Assembly: GCA_017979445.1 (NCBI GenBank)
Contig: CM030709.1
Span: 6,614,001-6,678,000 of the forward strand
Source: Akebia trifoliata
Taxonomy: Eukaryota > Streptophyta > Magnoliopsida > Ranunculales > Lardizabalaceae
DNA: 64,000 bases
Reading direction: 5' to 3'
The notes under the pieces are model-generated. The model did no database searches. It was not told the DNA's origin and saw only the letters and a list, made by a program, of their open reading frames with translations. A program made the translations under genes and the position numbers. This document shows, in pieces, positions 23,227 to 33,425 of the stretch; position 1 is the stretch's first letter, and each line of letters starts with the position of its first letter.

Positions 23227-24336
23227 GGGGCGGTTCATGGGACGTTTAAGAAATCTGCTGAGAAACAGATAGGTGTCGATCATCGGATTTGGAGAAAACA
23301 ACGGCTTGGATTGCTTAAGATGTCAATTCAATCTTTTATAATATTTATATATAATTCCAAACACCTCCCTCTTTTTTTTATTTAAAATAAATAAATAAAC
23401 TCTAGCCCTCGTCATTGTCTCTTCTGTCTTTCTCTTTAATGTCTCTTCTCTCTCTCTTTCTCTTGTCACTGTCTCTCTTCTCTCTTTCTCTCTTCACTGT
23501 CTCTTCTCTCTCTATCTGAAATCAAACAAAACCCACATTCTCTCACTCTCTCGATCGACTCTCTCTCTCTCTCTCTCTACCTATTGCAGATCGATCTGCG
23601 AAGAAGATATCAGGTTGGGCTTCGACAATTCAGGATACCTATTGAGGTAATGGAATGGTTTTTTGAAGGCATGGAAGCAAAATGAGACACGAAGCTTGAG
23701 ACCCACATCTTGGACCATCTTCGCGAGATCAAGGTAACTTGACCATGTTTTCCTTCTCAATTATCCCCCACCAGACCGAAAGCTCAACACCTTCCAACCC
23801 TTAGAGTTTCAAGGCCTTCAAACCAAACTTGATTGCTCTCGCATGGTTCAGCTTATTATAGCTAAAGATTGTATCCAGAGGAAGCCCAACATACAATTGC
23901 ACACCATCCTCCTACATAAACGAATAATCATATTTAGAACAAGGAAATAAAACGAAACCCACGAACAATTTTCAGACATAAAGAAGGAAGATAAAAACAT
24001 CATCAAGAGGTGTAGAGAGAGAGTGTGGGTTTTCTCCAAACTGTTGATGTCTTCATGGGAGGATGGTGTGCAATTGTAAGAGCGAGAAGAGACAATGAAG
24101 AGAGAAGGAGAAGGGACAGTTTTTTTTATTGTTATTTAAATTGTGTTAATAGAAACAGGGAGTTAGTTAAAAATAAATAAAAAAACAAAACGAGCGAATT
24201 TTTTTAAAAATTGTAAAACTTACATTCTCATTTGAAATGACATTAGAACGCGTCTCAACCGTTGTTTTCTCAAAATCTAACGTCTCACAAACATTATTTT
24301 CTTACATGGTTTCAAAGACGTCCGTCGAACCATCCC
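23227..24336. mobile_element. Pack-MULE-like element carrying a beta-amylase fragment
   Basis: The terminal inverted repeats are about 80 bp. The left begins GGGGCGGTTCATGGGACGTT. The right, read inward, begins GGGATGGTTCGACGGACGTC. Both arms share GAGAAAACAACGG. The element sits in a TA microsatellite, so the TSD cannot be resolved. The interior is gene-like. It has CT-rich tracts at about 23400-23580, a fragment of beta-amylase coding sequence on the minus strand, and a splice-acceptor-like TTTATGTAG before that fragment. Gene capture between MULE-like ends is what defines a Pack-MULE; no transposase is present. Confidence 0.7.
23584..23911 (-). pseudogene. Captured beta-amylase fragment
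   Basis: Read on the minus strand from 23911, the translation gives EDGVQLYVGLPLDT, NHARAIKFGLKALKL, GVEL and VWWG. After a frame change it gives VQDVGLKLRVSFCFHA, and then in a further frame IPLPQ, stop, VS and EAQPDIFFADRS. These blocks occur in this order in the N-terminal half of plant beta-amylase (glycosyl hydrolase family 14) catalytic domains. At least four stop codons and two frame changes show that it is broken. It covers roughly 110 codons and lacks the rest of the catalytic domain. The AG before GAGGATGG may be a retained intron boundary. The closest subfamily (BAM9-like is my guess) is uncertain. Confidence 0.85.
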
Positions 24337-24758
24337 TATATATATATATATATAGATATGTTATTTCGAATTGGATATTATTGGATTCGATATATTAATA
24401 TCTGAATCCATACCTAATAAGAATTCAAATATATAAAAATATTTGAATCCAGAAATGATATCACAAATTTTTGAATAATATCGAATTTTTCAAATTCAAA
24501 TTTGAATCGGATTCGGATTTTCGACTATCCATTGACATCCCTAGTTCATTGTACATATCCACGTCAGCTCAGTGGGAAAGGAAGTGTCTTACGTAGTCAG
24601 TGCAGCATTTTCCCATCTTCAAGGGTCCACTCGGTCTTGAAATCTTTCCCAAACAAAAGTTCTTTACATACAACAAACGTACGGAGCTGTAGTATGATAT
24701 CAATTCTACTTTTGATCAGACTTCACGCTAATCGGTTCTTATGACTTAATTTGTCTGT

Positions 24759-24766
24759 ATTTAAGA
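24759..24766 (+). promoter_or_regulatory. Candidate TATA box of the downstream gene
   Basis: TATTTAAG is followed after about 30 bp by pyrimidine-rich, leader-like sequence (CTCCCGTTTTTCTGATCCCG). It lies about 215 bp downstream of the composite transposon. Confidence 0.45.
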
Positions 24767-25019
24767 TCTCGATTCCTCCCGTTTTTCTGATCCCGACCTC
24801 TCCACGAAGAATTCTTCGTCGCTAGATTTCTCTATGTTCTCCTATTCAAGTTAGATCTCCGAATTTTGACTTTCGATAACCTAATCTACGTTATCAGTTA
24901 GATCGAAGCGATAGTAGAGGTTTTTCTCTCACTAGGGTTTGATTTGGCTGTTCTTCCAATTTAGAGAAGTTGATTAGGGTTTGTGATTCTCGTTGCTAGG
25001 GTTTCGAAGAGCATCGACC

Positions 25020-25154
25020 ATGATCTCGATGCTCGTAGATTTCCTCAACAGGGATGCAACAATGATTCCTTCGGAGACCTCTTTTCATGGCTTTTCTTCT
25101 TCTAATCGTCTCAAACATCTTGCGAAATGCGATCGTCGTGGTAATTTGAGTTAA
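25020..25154 (+). other. Upstream ORF (44 codons) in the 5' leader
   Basis: ATG at 25020 in the context CGACCATGA opens a frame of 44 codons ending TAA at 25152-25154. A GT donor candidate at 25141 (CGTG|GTAATT) lies inside it. If that donor is joined to the acceptor at 28003, the spliced uORF would run past and overlap the main ATG at 28031 in another frame. That would be a translational control arrangement. A different donor could instead make this the true N-terminus of the protein. Confidence 0.4.
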
Positions 25155-25599
25155 CATTCGAGTTGAAGAATGAATTTTCTGTTGTTTTAGGGTTTCTTCG
25201 TCTTGGTTTCCGTTTCAACATCTGAACGAGATTAAGGAATTTGAGATCTAGAAATCAGAAATCGATTGGTCTCGTCTGTTTCTTTTGGTAATTAGAGTAC
25301 GTAATACGATCAAGGAAATTAGAATCTGTGGTGGTTTTCATAGTTTTGGCGAGATTCGTTATTTGTTTGGAGGTATTGGTGGTTCTTTCTACTGGTATTG
25401 TGGAGATCTTTGTCGCAGTGGTAATGTTCTTGTTTCTTTTTTAAATAATTGTTAGACTATATTTTTGATAGATAAGTCATAATAATTGTAATCTTGTCAT
25501 GTGGATCCTCTAAATCAGCTGTATTATCTTATTATTTTGATGAGTTATTGACGTAGCAGAAGCATGTGAATCAATAGATCCAATCGATAAACAAGCAAT

Positions 25600-25815
25600 C
25601 ATGGTTTCAAAACTTGTCTGAGACCGAGACGTACTGCCTGAGTCATCTCGGTATCAGGCATGGTCGAGATGGACGGTCAATTTTTCGGACGAGGTACCAT
25701 GTTCATTTTTCATTTTTTTGAATAAGACGTCTCAAACGTATTGGAAAACTCGTCCGTGATGACTCAGTATCTGGCATGGATGAGACAAGATGCGAAACCG
25801 AGTTTTAAAACCATG
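25600..25815. mobile_element. hAT-like MITE, CATGG family, in intron 1
   Basis: The termini CATGGTTTCAAAAC and GTTTTAAAACCATG are inverted. A perfect 8-bp target duplication CAAGCAAT flanks the element (25592-25599 and 25816-25823). The interior has inverted GAGACCGAGACG and CTCGTCC-type words. It is 216 bp with no coding capacity and lies inside the long 5' intron of the gene that ends at 30898. Confidence 0.92.
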
Positions 25816-28030
25816 CAAGCAATAGATTGGAAGAAAATAAAGTGAAGAGCTAGAAAGTAACTAAGAGAAAAAAGAACATTGAATTGATTGAATTTCGTAT
25901 TTGAATCTTCTTATATAGGCAACTTCATCATAACAACTTAGAAACCTTCTAAAATACTAAAAAGTAACTTTCTAATATATCTATAATATAATATCAAATT
26001 TTTAAGTCTATTATAACTCAATTTATAGCCACTTGGAAGCACTTCTTATTATATCCTAAATAATAAAAAAAACGAATTTAGAAAAAATAGAAACTTCCTA
26101 AAGTTGAAATAGAAATCCTCTAGAATAAGCAAACTAATTAAGACTCTCTAAGTAAAATTGTAGATGTCCTACATCAGTTATTTACTGTTAAAATCAGATT
26201 TATGTATTACAGTTCATTTGATTTTGCCTATTTTAATTTGAATTGTATACGTACCGTGTAGCTTAAAACTCATAAAGATTATGGGGGAGCTAAGTTGGTG
26301 GGGTGGGGGAACAAGTGTCATAGTTCAAGTAATTTCACGTTTTTTAGAAATAGTGAATTAAGAAGGTCTGGACATTATCTTATATAATATATATTTGTTA
26401 ATATTTTCCATAGGATGTTAGTGAGGACGGATTAATGGATCCTATTTCTCAATTCATTTGTGTCTAAAATCTAATCTCCTAGTCAACTTCTCCAATTCTT
26501 TTGGTTAGTAGTTTTCATTACACATTACCGAACCATCGTAATCGAATTTTCCTTAGTTTATTGTCAGCTATTGAGGCAATTATATTTTATGAATGTACAT
26601 GATTGTATAGTTTCACTTAGAATGTAAGCATCATGGTTTTAATTCCTTGAGGTTTTTTCTTCCATGGATTGAATGAAGTTGTCACTAACAATGTACTTGG
26701 ACTACTTTGGTTGTGCTAAGATGCTTCGTATCATTTGTTTAGAAATTGATTATCCAAATTTAGCTTTCCCCGTAGCAAATTATTTGCACTTTTTGCCAAG
26801 TAACTTGCAAACATTTTTGTTAGGTTGCTAAACCCTAATGTCTTGCTTTTTAAGATTTCTTTGTTTAACAACCAACTGTTCTTATTGATTTACTGAAGTA
26901 TATTCTAGCTTCTATTGAGATTGAACTTTCCAATTTTCTCCCTTTCAAAATTTGGGGAGATTTATGCTAGGATCGTTGATTATAATTCGGGATGTTAGAT
27001 TTACTTGGTAGTTCTTAACAGGGATCCTTTCCAAACATGCTTAGTTTTAAGTTTCGTGATTCAGATGTGGCCATGTGGGGAACATTTCAAAGGGAACAAA
27101 TCTAAATTCTGGTTGTATGATAGGTCCAAAGCTTGCTTGGACCCTAACACTTTGGTTACACGACAAAGTTGTGTGTAATTAATACATTTTTTTTTCCATA
27201 TTTTTTATTCTTTTTTGTTGTTTTTGTATTTAAAATGGGGGAGTGAACTTTTCTCAAGTGTATGTATTCAGGTTCTTTTTGGCTCCACCTCATCACAAAC
27301 TTTCCATTGTCCTTAATCCAAGCCTTTGAGACTTAACACTTCTTGGAATCTAATTCCATAAGGTTTACCTTCCAAAAAAAATTCTACAAGGTTCACTTCA
27401 ATGCCAAATGGTTGTATATAATCATGTACAATGTGTTAGGGGAAGTTTTTGGAGAGTCCTTGGAAACTAGAATGGGTTAGAACCCTAGAATAAATTATTG
27501 TGTTGCTGAATGTTCAACTACCGTTGGATCATCTCCATTCAATGTGATCCCCATCATGTATTTACCCCTTCAAGTCTATACACAGAGACCATATCAGTTA
27601 TAACCACGGAAAATTGTTAGTAGTTAGAATCCTCACTCATAAGTCATACCTGAGGAGCCCACATATTAATGCACCCGTTCTCAGTCTTGACCATGGTGGA
27701 ATGTATCATGAACAGGTTTTTAAGTTCGCTTTTACCCTAAATCTAAGCCTTCAAATCTTAACTTCTGAATATCTTCTAGAAATATCATGTCTCATATAGG
27801 GGAGGAGATCTCGAGAAAATTCCTAGGAATGTTCTAGAAATATCCGTATCCATGATCATGTGGATGCAACTGCCATGTATGGATAGAAAGTAACTAGGAA
27901 ACATAGTTTTTGGTATTTGTTGTATGGGTGCAGTCGTGCAGCTGCCCCGAATCTCCTTATTTTTTTACTGAAAATAGTTTATATAATTTGTGTGCTTTAG
28001 CAGCTTTCTCCGTGGGGCCGGATATCATCA

Positions 28031-30898
28031 ATGGATGTCTCTACTGCTTTTGATGTTTCTGTCTCTGAATATCCAAATAGCCAACATGACTTGAAGCAAT
28101 CATTTGCAAATCGTAAGCAATGTTGTTGTAGTAACAGCAATTTTATCGAAGATGGTGCTGTGGCAGAACTTGGATTCACACTTTGTGGGTCCCTACATAT
28201 TCAAGATATTCAGGCATTGGAATCAGGTTTTATTCCACATTCAGATGGCAGCCACATATTCCATCCGGATAAGGGTAAAATGCATGAAGAATTAACAGTA
28301 CATGAATTAAAATCCTCAAGCATAACAACTCAGAAGAGCTTGACCAAGTGTGCAACGTATCCGGGCTCCAAAAGGACACCATTATGCTCCCTGTCCGTAG
28401 ATGTGAGAGAGGAGATTGCTGATACAGCATTCCAAGTACAAAGATCTATGAAATATGAGAATCCAGTTTGCACCCGCTCGATATCCCTGCCAGTAAGTTT
28501 CCGTCCCTCAATAACTAATATACATGTGAAGTTCCGTGAGATTTAGTGTCTTTATCAATTGCTATAAATCATTTTATTCATACGTGTCACTAAGATAAAG
28601 TCACTGAGTAATGCTTTGTACCATTCTCATGTTTACGTATTTATTATTATATTTTTATGGGCAGGGTTTGATAGAAATGCCCCCAAAAAAGGTAGAACAT
28701 AAACATAATGAAGCTTATTGTCATTTAAAATAGGTGTTAACATTTTTTTCCATTTAAATAGGACCTGGGTGTAGGCCACCTGAATTTTTTTGCCAACTTA
28801 ATGAATTGATGTTGATTTTAATGTCTGTTTACAGTGTTAATTTTTAGGACTGTTTCGCACTGTTTATAGATACTTTAGGACTTCCTCTAGATATTCTTGG
28901 ACTGGAAGACACTTGGTACCCATTCAAATATTTACCATCAGAACCCAAATTTATACGAAGAAGGGTTTAATATAAGTGAGATGTTTATTTATTTGAACTA
29001 TTTTTTTCTTTATTATTATCTATTTATTTATTTTTGTTCTTTTTTTTTTTTTTTGGGGGGGGGGGGGGGGTTACAGTTTGATTATTTTAACGTAGGTCAA
29101 CTTTGAATGCTATCCCACTGATGTTGTTAATGGTGCATAATCTCCTCTCTTTTTTTATTTGAATTTTATAGTACTGAAAGAGTTCAATCTCTGACAAGAA
29201 TAAGTTGAAGCTGTAGTACGAGTCAACATGGTTGGTAGTTTGATATCCTAATTGAACTTCTTTGTGTATTAAGCTGGGGTCATAAAATCTGCTAGTCTTT
29301 TGTGCAATTCCCCTAGTTGCTTAGAGTTTTTATTTTGTATTGTAGGAAGTTCTTATTGGTTAGGAAGTGATCGAGTTATTAAGCATCTTCCTTTTTGCTT
29401 CCCTGATCAGTTTGTGAGTTGCATTTTATAAGTTGAATAGGATAGGATTTGGACCAAAATGCTGTTATGGTACTCAGATTTCTAAAGTGGTTGTTACCAT
29501 TTTAACCATTGCATTTTGTAATTTTTTATATTGAACCAAAAAAAAAGAAGTTGTGAACTTGTAATGCTTATAACTTTTCCAAAACCAGGTTTTAGGAGTT
29601 GAAAGTCTTGTCATGGTCTCATTTTAAAAGCCCTGTAGTTTGTTGGACGAGTTCTCCCAGTATGCCCTTAATAGTTTGCTGGAAATAGGCTTTTATCTTG
29701 TTAAGAGAGATATCTGAGAGTTTTGTAAACTCTTGTTCGACTGTTCTTAAAGTCTTTTGGCTCTGGAAGACCTACTACCCTTTCCATCCATGCTTACTGA
29801 GTTGTTTATTTAAGACTTTTTTTTTTTTTTTTTTTTTGTGGGTGTTAATTTTCTATAGTTTTCCCATTCTTTCTTTACCACTGCAATCTGCATTGTTTTT
29901 AGTAAGAATTGTGGGAACGTGGAGTACAACATTTTTTAAACCTCAATCACCTTTCAACAGTGTTTTTAACCGTGACGATGTCATTATGTGGTGATGAAGG
30001 TAACCATGGTATTTTTTAACACCAATTGATGGAATTTTGAACCTTGAAGACTTGCAAACTTGCTCATCACTAGGGAAATATGTAATACCCTAATATTGCT
30101 ATAAGGACTAACCAACTTCTTGACAAGATTTACTGATAGATTTAAAATAAAAAAAAAGTTCTTGACAAGATTTTATTTTCTGTTTGATAATTATAAAGTG
30201 TATTATATAGAATGAAACAAAGAAATACAAAGGAAATGAGGTCGGGGAGACCTATGTTGGGACAAAAATAATAGAAGTTAACATTTGGCAAAGTAACGAG
30301 CTCCAAGGATTGCTTGATCACATTTAAACACCAAATCCGCCAAAGAAGAATCCCTGAACCCTTTAAACATTTTTTACCCAAATAATAGAAGGCCTGCCAT
30401 GGTAATAATGATGTCATTTGTTGATTTTCCGTCCTTGTATTCCTTTCTCTTGCCATGTCCTCCCAGACTCCTTTGAAGCTTGTCTCGGCAATGAAAGGCA
30501 GCCGCGAGAAGCATGGTACACCTCTGAAGAAATTGACTGTGAAATGGGCTCCCGACGTGTATGACCCACCTGCCACATCCCTCTCCCACACGGTGAAAAG
30601 CCACAACCAGCTACGCTACAGGACACACAAGAAGAATGTCAAGCAGAAGCATAAGGGGAAATCTTCACGAGGGAGCAACCACGACAAGAAGCACTACCGG
30701 AGGTATATTGGCAACACTGGTCTGTGTCCCAAGTCACCTTCAAGTAACTATAATGGATTGCTCTTCAGCCGTTCTAATCAATCATTGGTGGAACAAATGG
30801 ACTTTGCTGTTACTGATCAGGATTCAAAATGTGGGGTTGGCTTTCTGCAAACATCCTTAGCTAAGGTGGTGCGCATCTCAGTTGCTGAGGCTACATAA
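28031..30898 (+). CDS. Conserved plant protein of unknown function
   Basis: Two coding exons: 28031-28492 (154 codons) and 30467-30898 (143 codons plus stop), with a 1974-nt intron whose donor is GTAAGT and acceptor TCCTCCCAG. The joint is in phase, SLP|TPLKLVSAMKG. A 5' leader exon probably starts near 24790, and its intron ends at the AG at 28003. The 297-aa product has a Cys-rich KQCCCSNSN patch, a conserved KWAPDVYDPP block at residues 180-189, and a strongly basic segment KKNVKQKHKGKSSR at about 209-222, which could be a nuclear signal. I recall the SAMKGSREK...KWAPDVYDPP block as conserved in plant proteins of unknown role. The codons before 28031 back to 28004 are also open, so the N-terminus could be longer. 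Confidence 0.8.
28493..30466 (+). other. Intron of the unknown-function gene
   Basis: It holds a T14-G18 homopolymer junction at 29041-29072 and other T-runs. No nested gene is seen. The minus-strand open frames at 30142-30606 are shadows of the last exon and intron. Confidence 0.65.
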
Positions 30899-30927
30899 AA
30901 TGATGTTCTTGGTCCTTACATGGTTGC

Positions 30928-30972
30928 TACTGCTACTGCTACTACTACTACTACTACTACTACTAGTACTGT
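30928..30972. repeat. (CTA)n trinucleotide repeat in the 3' UTR
   Basis: GCTACT units grade into ACTACTACT about 30 bp after the stop codon, so the repeat is probably transcribed in the 3' UTR. Confidence 0.9.
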
Positions 30973-31165
30973 TTGGGTTTCGTGTATCTGATCTTTAGTT
31001 GAGTTTCTATGTACTGCAGATTATAAGGTCCACTCCCTAGTTCAATTTTCTTCGTTGATAGATTTGTGTTGCTTAATGGATCCAAGACCATTGGAGTCCT
31101 TTTAGGACTGGTATTGTCTCAGGTCCATTCTAACATTTACTTGGGCTATACCCATATTAGAATAT

Positions 31166-31394
31166 GGGGCCTGTTCGGCGCCATAGAGATCATTCTCACC
31201 AAAAATCAGTCCATTCCAAAATTTCCAATCCCATCAAGAATGGTTTACAAAAAATCAACAGTCCACGGTTCTTGTGAACATTCTTAAGTTTCGGAATGGG
31301 CTGATTTTTGGTGAGGAGGATCTTCTCACCGTAGAGATCCTCCTCACCAAAAATCAGCCCATTAGGGTAAGTAGTAGGGTGTTGGACATTTTCC
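31166..31394. mobile_element. Nested-hairpin MITE, copy E (left arm shortened)
   Basis: It starts GGGGCCTGTTCGGCGCC and ends GGGTGTTGGACATTTTCC. The flanking nonamers TTAGAATAT (31157-31165) and TTAGAAAAT (31395-31403) match at 8 of 9 positions, which supports a 9-bp target duplication. The first hairpin has lost its left strand, so CATTCTCACCAAAAATCAGT follows the terminus directly. The second hairpin, GGAATGGGCTGATTTTTGGT paired with ACCAAAAATCAGCCCATT, is intact. It lies about 270 bp after the stop codon of the preceding gene. Confidence 0.85.
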
Positions 31395-31862
31395 TTAGAA
31401 AATGGTTTTAATTACTGTTACAGGGAAGATGATTTGCTATTTTTCAGAACCCATGAAAAAAAATTGAACGTGACTTGGATTGTTTTGACATCAACTGGAG
31501 CATAATCACAAAATTCTCCAAATTAGGGAATAGCTGATTAAATTGTTGAATTGAAATGATTTCGATTAATCCCTGAATATGGCAATGTGTTTACCCTTCA
31601 CATTTGAATTTTATTTTGAAGAAGAAGATGAGGACGTTTAGGGAGGTTGAAGATTGTTAGTTTTGCCAAGGTCCATTTGGATTTGTAATTTATTTTTAAT
31701 AACGTAAGTGTACCTACTTAGTAAATGCAGCTCAAAAAATAAAGAGATTTTTAGTATGCCTTTTTATTAAGTGCACCTATAAATTTCGTAACTATTTTCC
31801 TTTTAGAAACAGGGTGAGGGGGAGTGTACCAGGCAATGAGGTGCATGCATAGTGGTTAAAAT

Positions 31863-32750
31863 TAGGGGTGTACATGATTTGGATTTTGGCAAAATTGAAA
31901 TTGAATAAAGTATGATCGGTTCTACAAATTTGGAATCGAATCAATCCAATTATTCTATCGAACCGAATTAATCCAAATCAACCTTGTTTCGGATCGATTC
32001 TCGGTTCTCGGTTCTCATACTTTCAAAATAGAAAAATTAATATTTTTTCTTTCAAAAGAAGAATCATTTGGATTATATTATAAATAATGCCTATTTTTAA
32101 AATGAAAATGATTTTATAATTAAATTTTGATAGAAATCTATATAAATTGAAAATTAGGGGAACCTCAATGAGACTAAAAAAAATTACAATTAAAAAAATT
32201 GTATTTTGATTGAATTAATGAGGAAACTAATCCATAAATGATAGATTAACGAATTCAAATTTAGATTCGTATGATATATTTTATATAACAAACACGGCAT
32301 AAAGGTTCTTGTAAAAAAATAAAGAATCAAACTCTTTGAGAAAGTTTTTCTATAAATGGATTGATCCATTTGAGAGTTGAGAGAGAGGTTTGTGTACATT
32401 TTTTTAATGAGTTTTTGTTTATAAAAAAAAAAAAAAAAAACCAGAGGAGATGAAGTTGAAGACTTTGATGAGTTACTCCTTCATAACATACTAACGAAGT
32501 GAGGGAAATGAATGACAACTAGATTTTTTTCAAACTTGAAGAAGAGCGAAATAGAGAATAGAAAAACGAAATTAAGAAAAGGTTATATATATATACTTCG
32601 GATTGATTCGGTTCTATTATACCTCTAATCTAGAATCGAGTCAAATCAATCGGATTTTTTTTTTTTACAATCTGCACCTGAACCAATTCAATCCAAAAGG
32701 CTTCGGATTTGTTCGATTATCAGATTTACCCAATCCAATGTGCACCCCTA
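31863..32750. mobile_element. hAT-like non-autonomous element, 888 bp
   Basis: It starts TAGGGGTGTACATGATTTGG and ends CCAATCCAATGTGCACCCCTA. The flanks are the perfect 8-bp duplication GTTAAAAT (31855-31862 and 32751-32758). The interior is AT-rich with subterminal GAATCGAATCAATCC / GATTGATTCGGTTC inverted words. There is no transposase frame. Confidence 0.92.
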
Positions 32751-32939
32751 GTTAAAATGCACTCTGAAACTATATATCACCTGTGACATGTCAAATGATG
32801 TTGGACATTTATCATCCATCATGGATCATGACCCTCAAATTAGTTAGTGGACCATTGTTGGACTTGGGTCAACGGTTTATTGACTTTCCCAGAAAATCAA
32901 TCTTAAATGAGCAAATTGGATCCTCAGTAGCGGATGCAG

Positions 32940-33030
32940 ACAGATAAGGAGGGGGGGGGGGGGGGGGAGCAACTTCATGAAGTAGGATAGACATGGGGGG
33001 GAGCAACTTCATGAAGTAGGATAGACATTT
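32940..33030. repeat. G17 run and 33-bp tandem duplication
   Basis: A G17 homopolymer at 32951-32967 is followed by two direct copies of AGCAACTTCATGAAGTAGGA + TAGACAT, separated by a second G7 run. Confidence 0.9.
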
Positions 33031-33044
33031 AGGATCATCTTTAT

Positions 33045-33425
33045 GGGTCCCGTTCGCCACCCTTAGTTTTACCACACACTTTAACAAACGCGTTTTGTCT
33101 TACATGGGTTAGAAGTTTCGGAATGAGCTGATTTTTGGTGAAGATGATCTCTATGGTGAGGAGATCATCCTCACCAAAAATCAGCTCATTCCAAAACTTC
33201 TAACCCCATCAAAATTGATTTACAAAAAATGGACGGTCCACGATTTTTTAACGTGTAAACATGGGGCTAAACATTTCGGAATGGGCTGATTTTTGGGGAG
33301 GATGATCTTCTAATCATAGAGATCATCCTCACCAAAAATCAGCTCATTCCAAAACTTCTAATCCATGTAGGACAAAAAACGTTTGTTAAAGTGTGTGGTA
33401 AAACTTAGGGTGCTGAACATTTCCC
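33045..33425. mobile_element. Nested-hairpin MULE-like MITE, copy F (complete reference copy)
   Basis: It is 381 bp, flanked by the perfect 9-bp duplication CATCTTTAT (33036-33044 and 33426-33434), the size made by Mutator-like transposases. The terminal inverted repeats are about 60 bp; the left begins GGGTCCCGTTCGCCACCC and both arms contain TTTTACCACACACTTTAACA. Inside are two head-to-tail hairpins of about 100 bp each (33105-33206 and 33260-33365), each built from GGAATGAGCTGATTTTTGGT and its complement. The spacer between them contains GGACGGTCCACG. No coding sequence. Confidence 0.93.

Larger units (their letters stand above)
21599..24543. mobile_element. Composite hAT-like element enclosing other transposons
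   Basis: It starts TAGGGATGTCAATGGATA and ends TATCCATTGACATCCCTA, an 18-bp inverted terminus typical of hAT-like elements. The flanking octamers GTTCTGTG and GTTCATTG match at 6 of 8 positions. A subterminal block (rich in GGATTCGATAT and ATCCGAATCC) appears four times in alternating orientation: about 21945-22040, 22360-22445, 23105-23200 and 24354-24450. Between these blocks lie AC/TA microsatellites, three hairpin MITE copies and a Pack-MULE-like element. It lies roughly 215 bp upstream of the TATA box of the downstream gene. Confidence 0.7.

Noticed and set aside
23848..24039. Minus-strand 63-codon frame starting MEKTHTLSL
   Set aside because: It runs through intron-like sequence and then reads the captured beta-amylase exon in the wrong frame.
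30142..30606. Antisense frames over the last exon of the unknown gene
   Set aside because: They are reverse-strand shadows of a well-supported coding exon with in-phase splice junctions on the plus strand.
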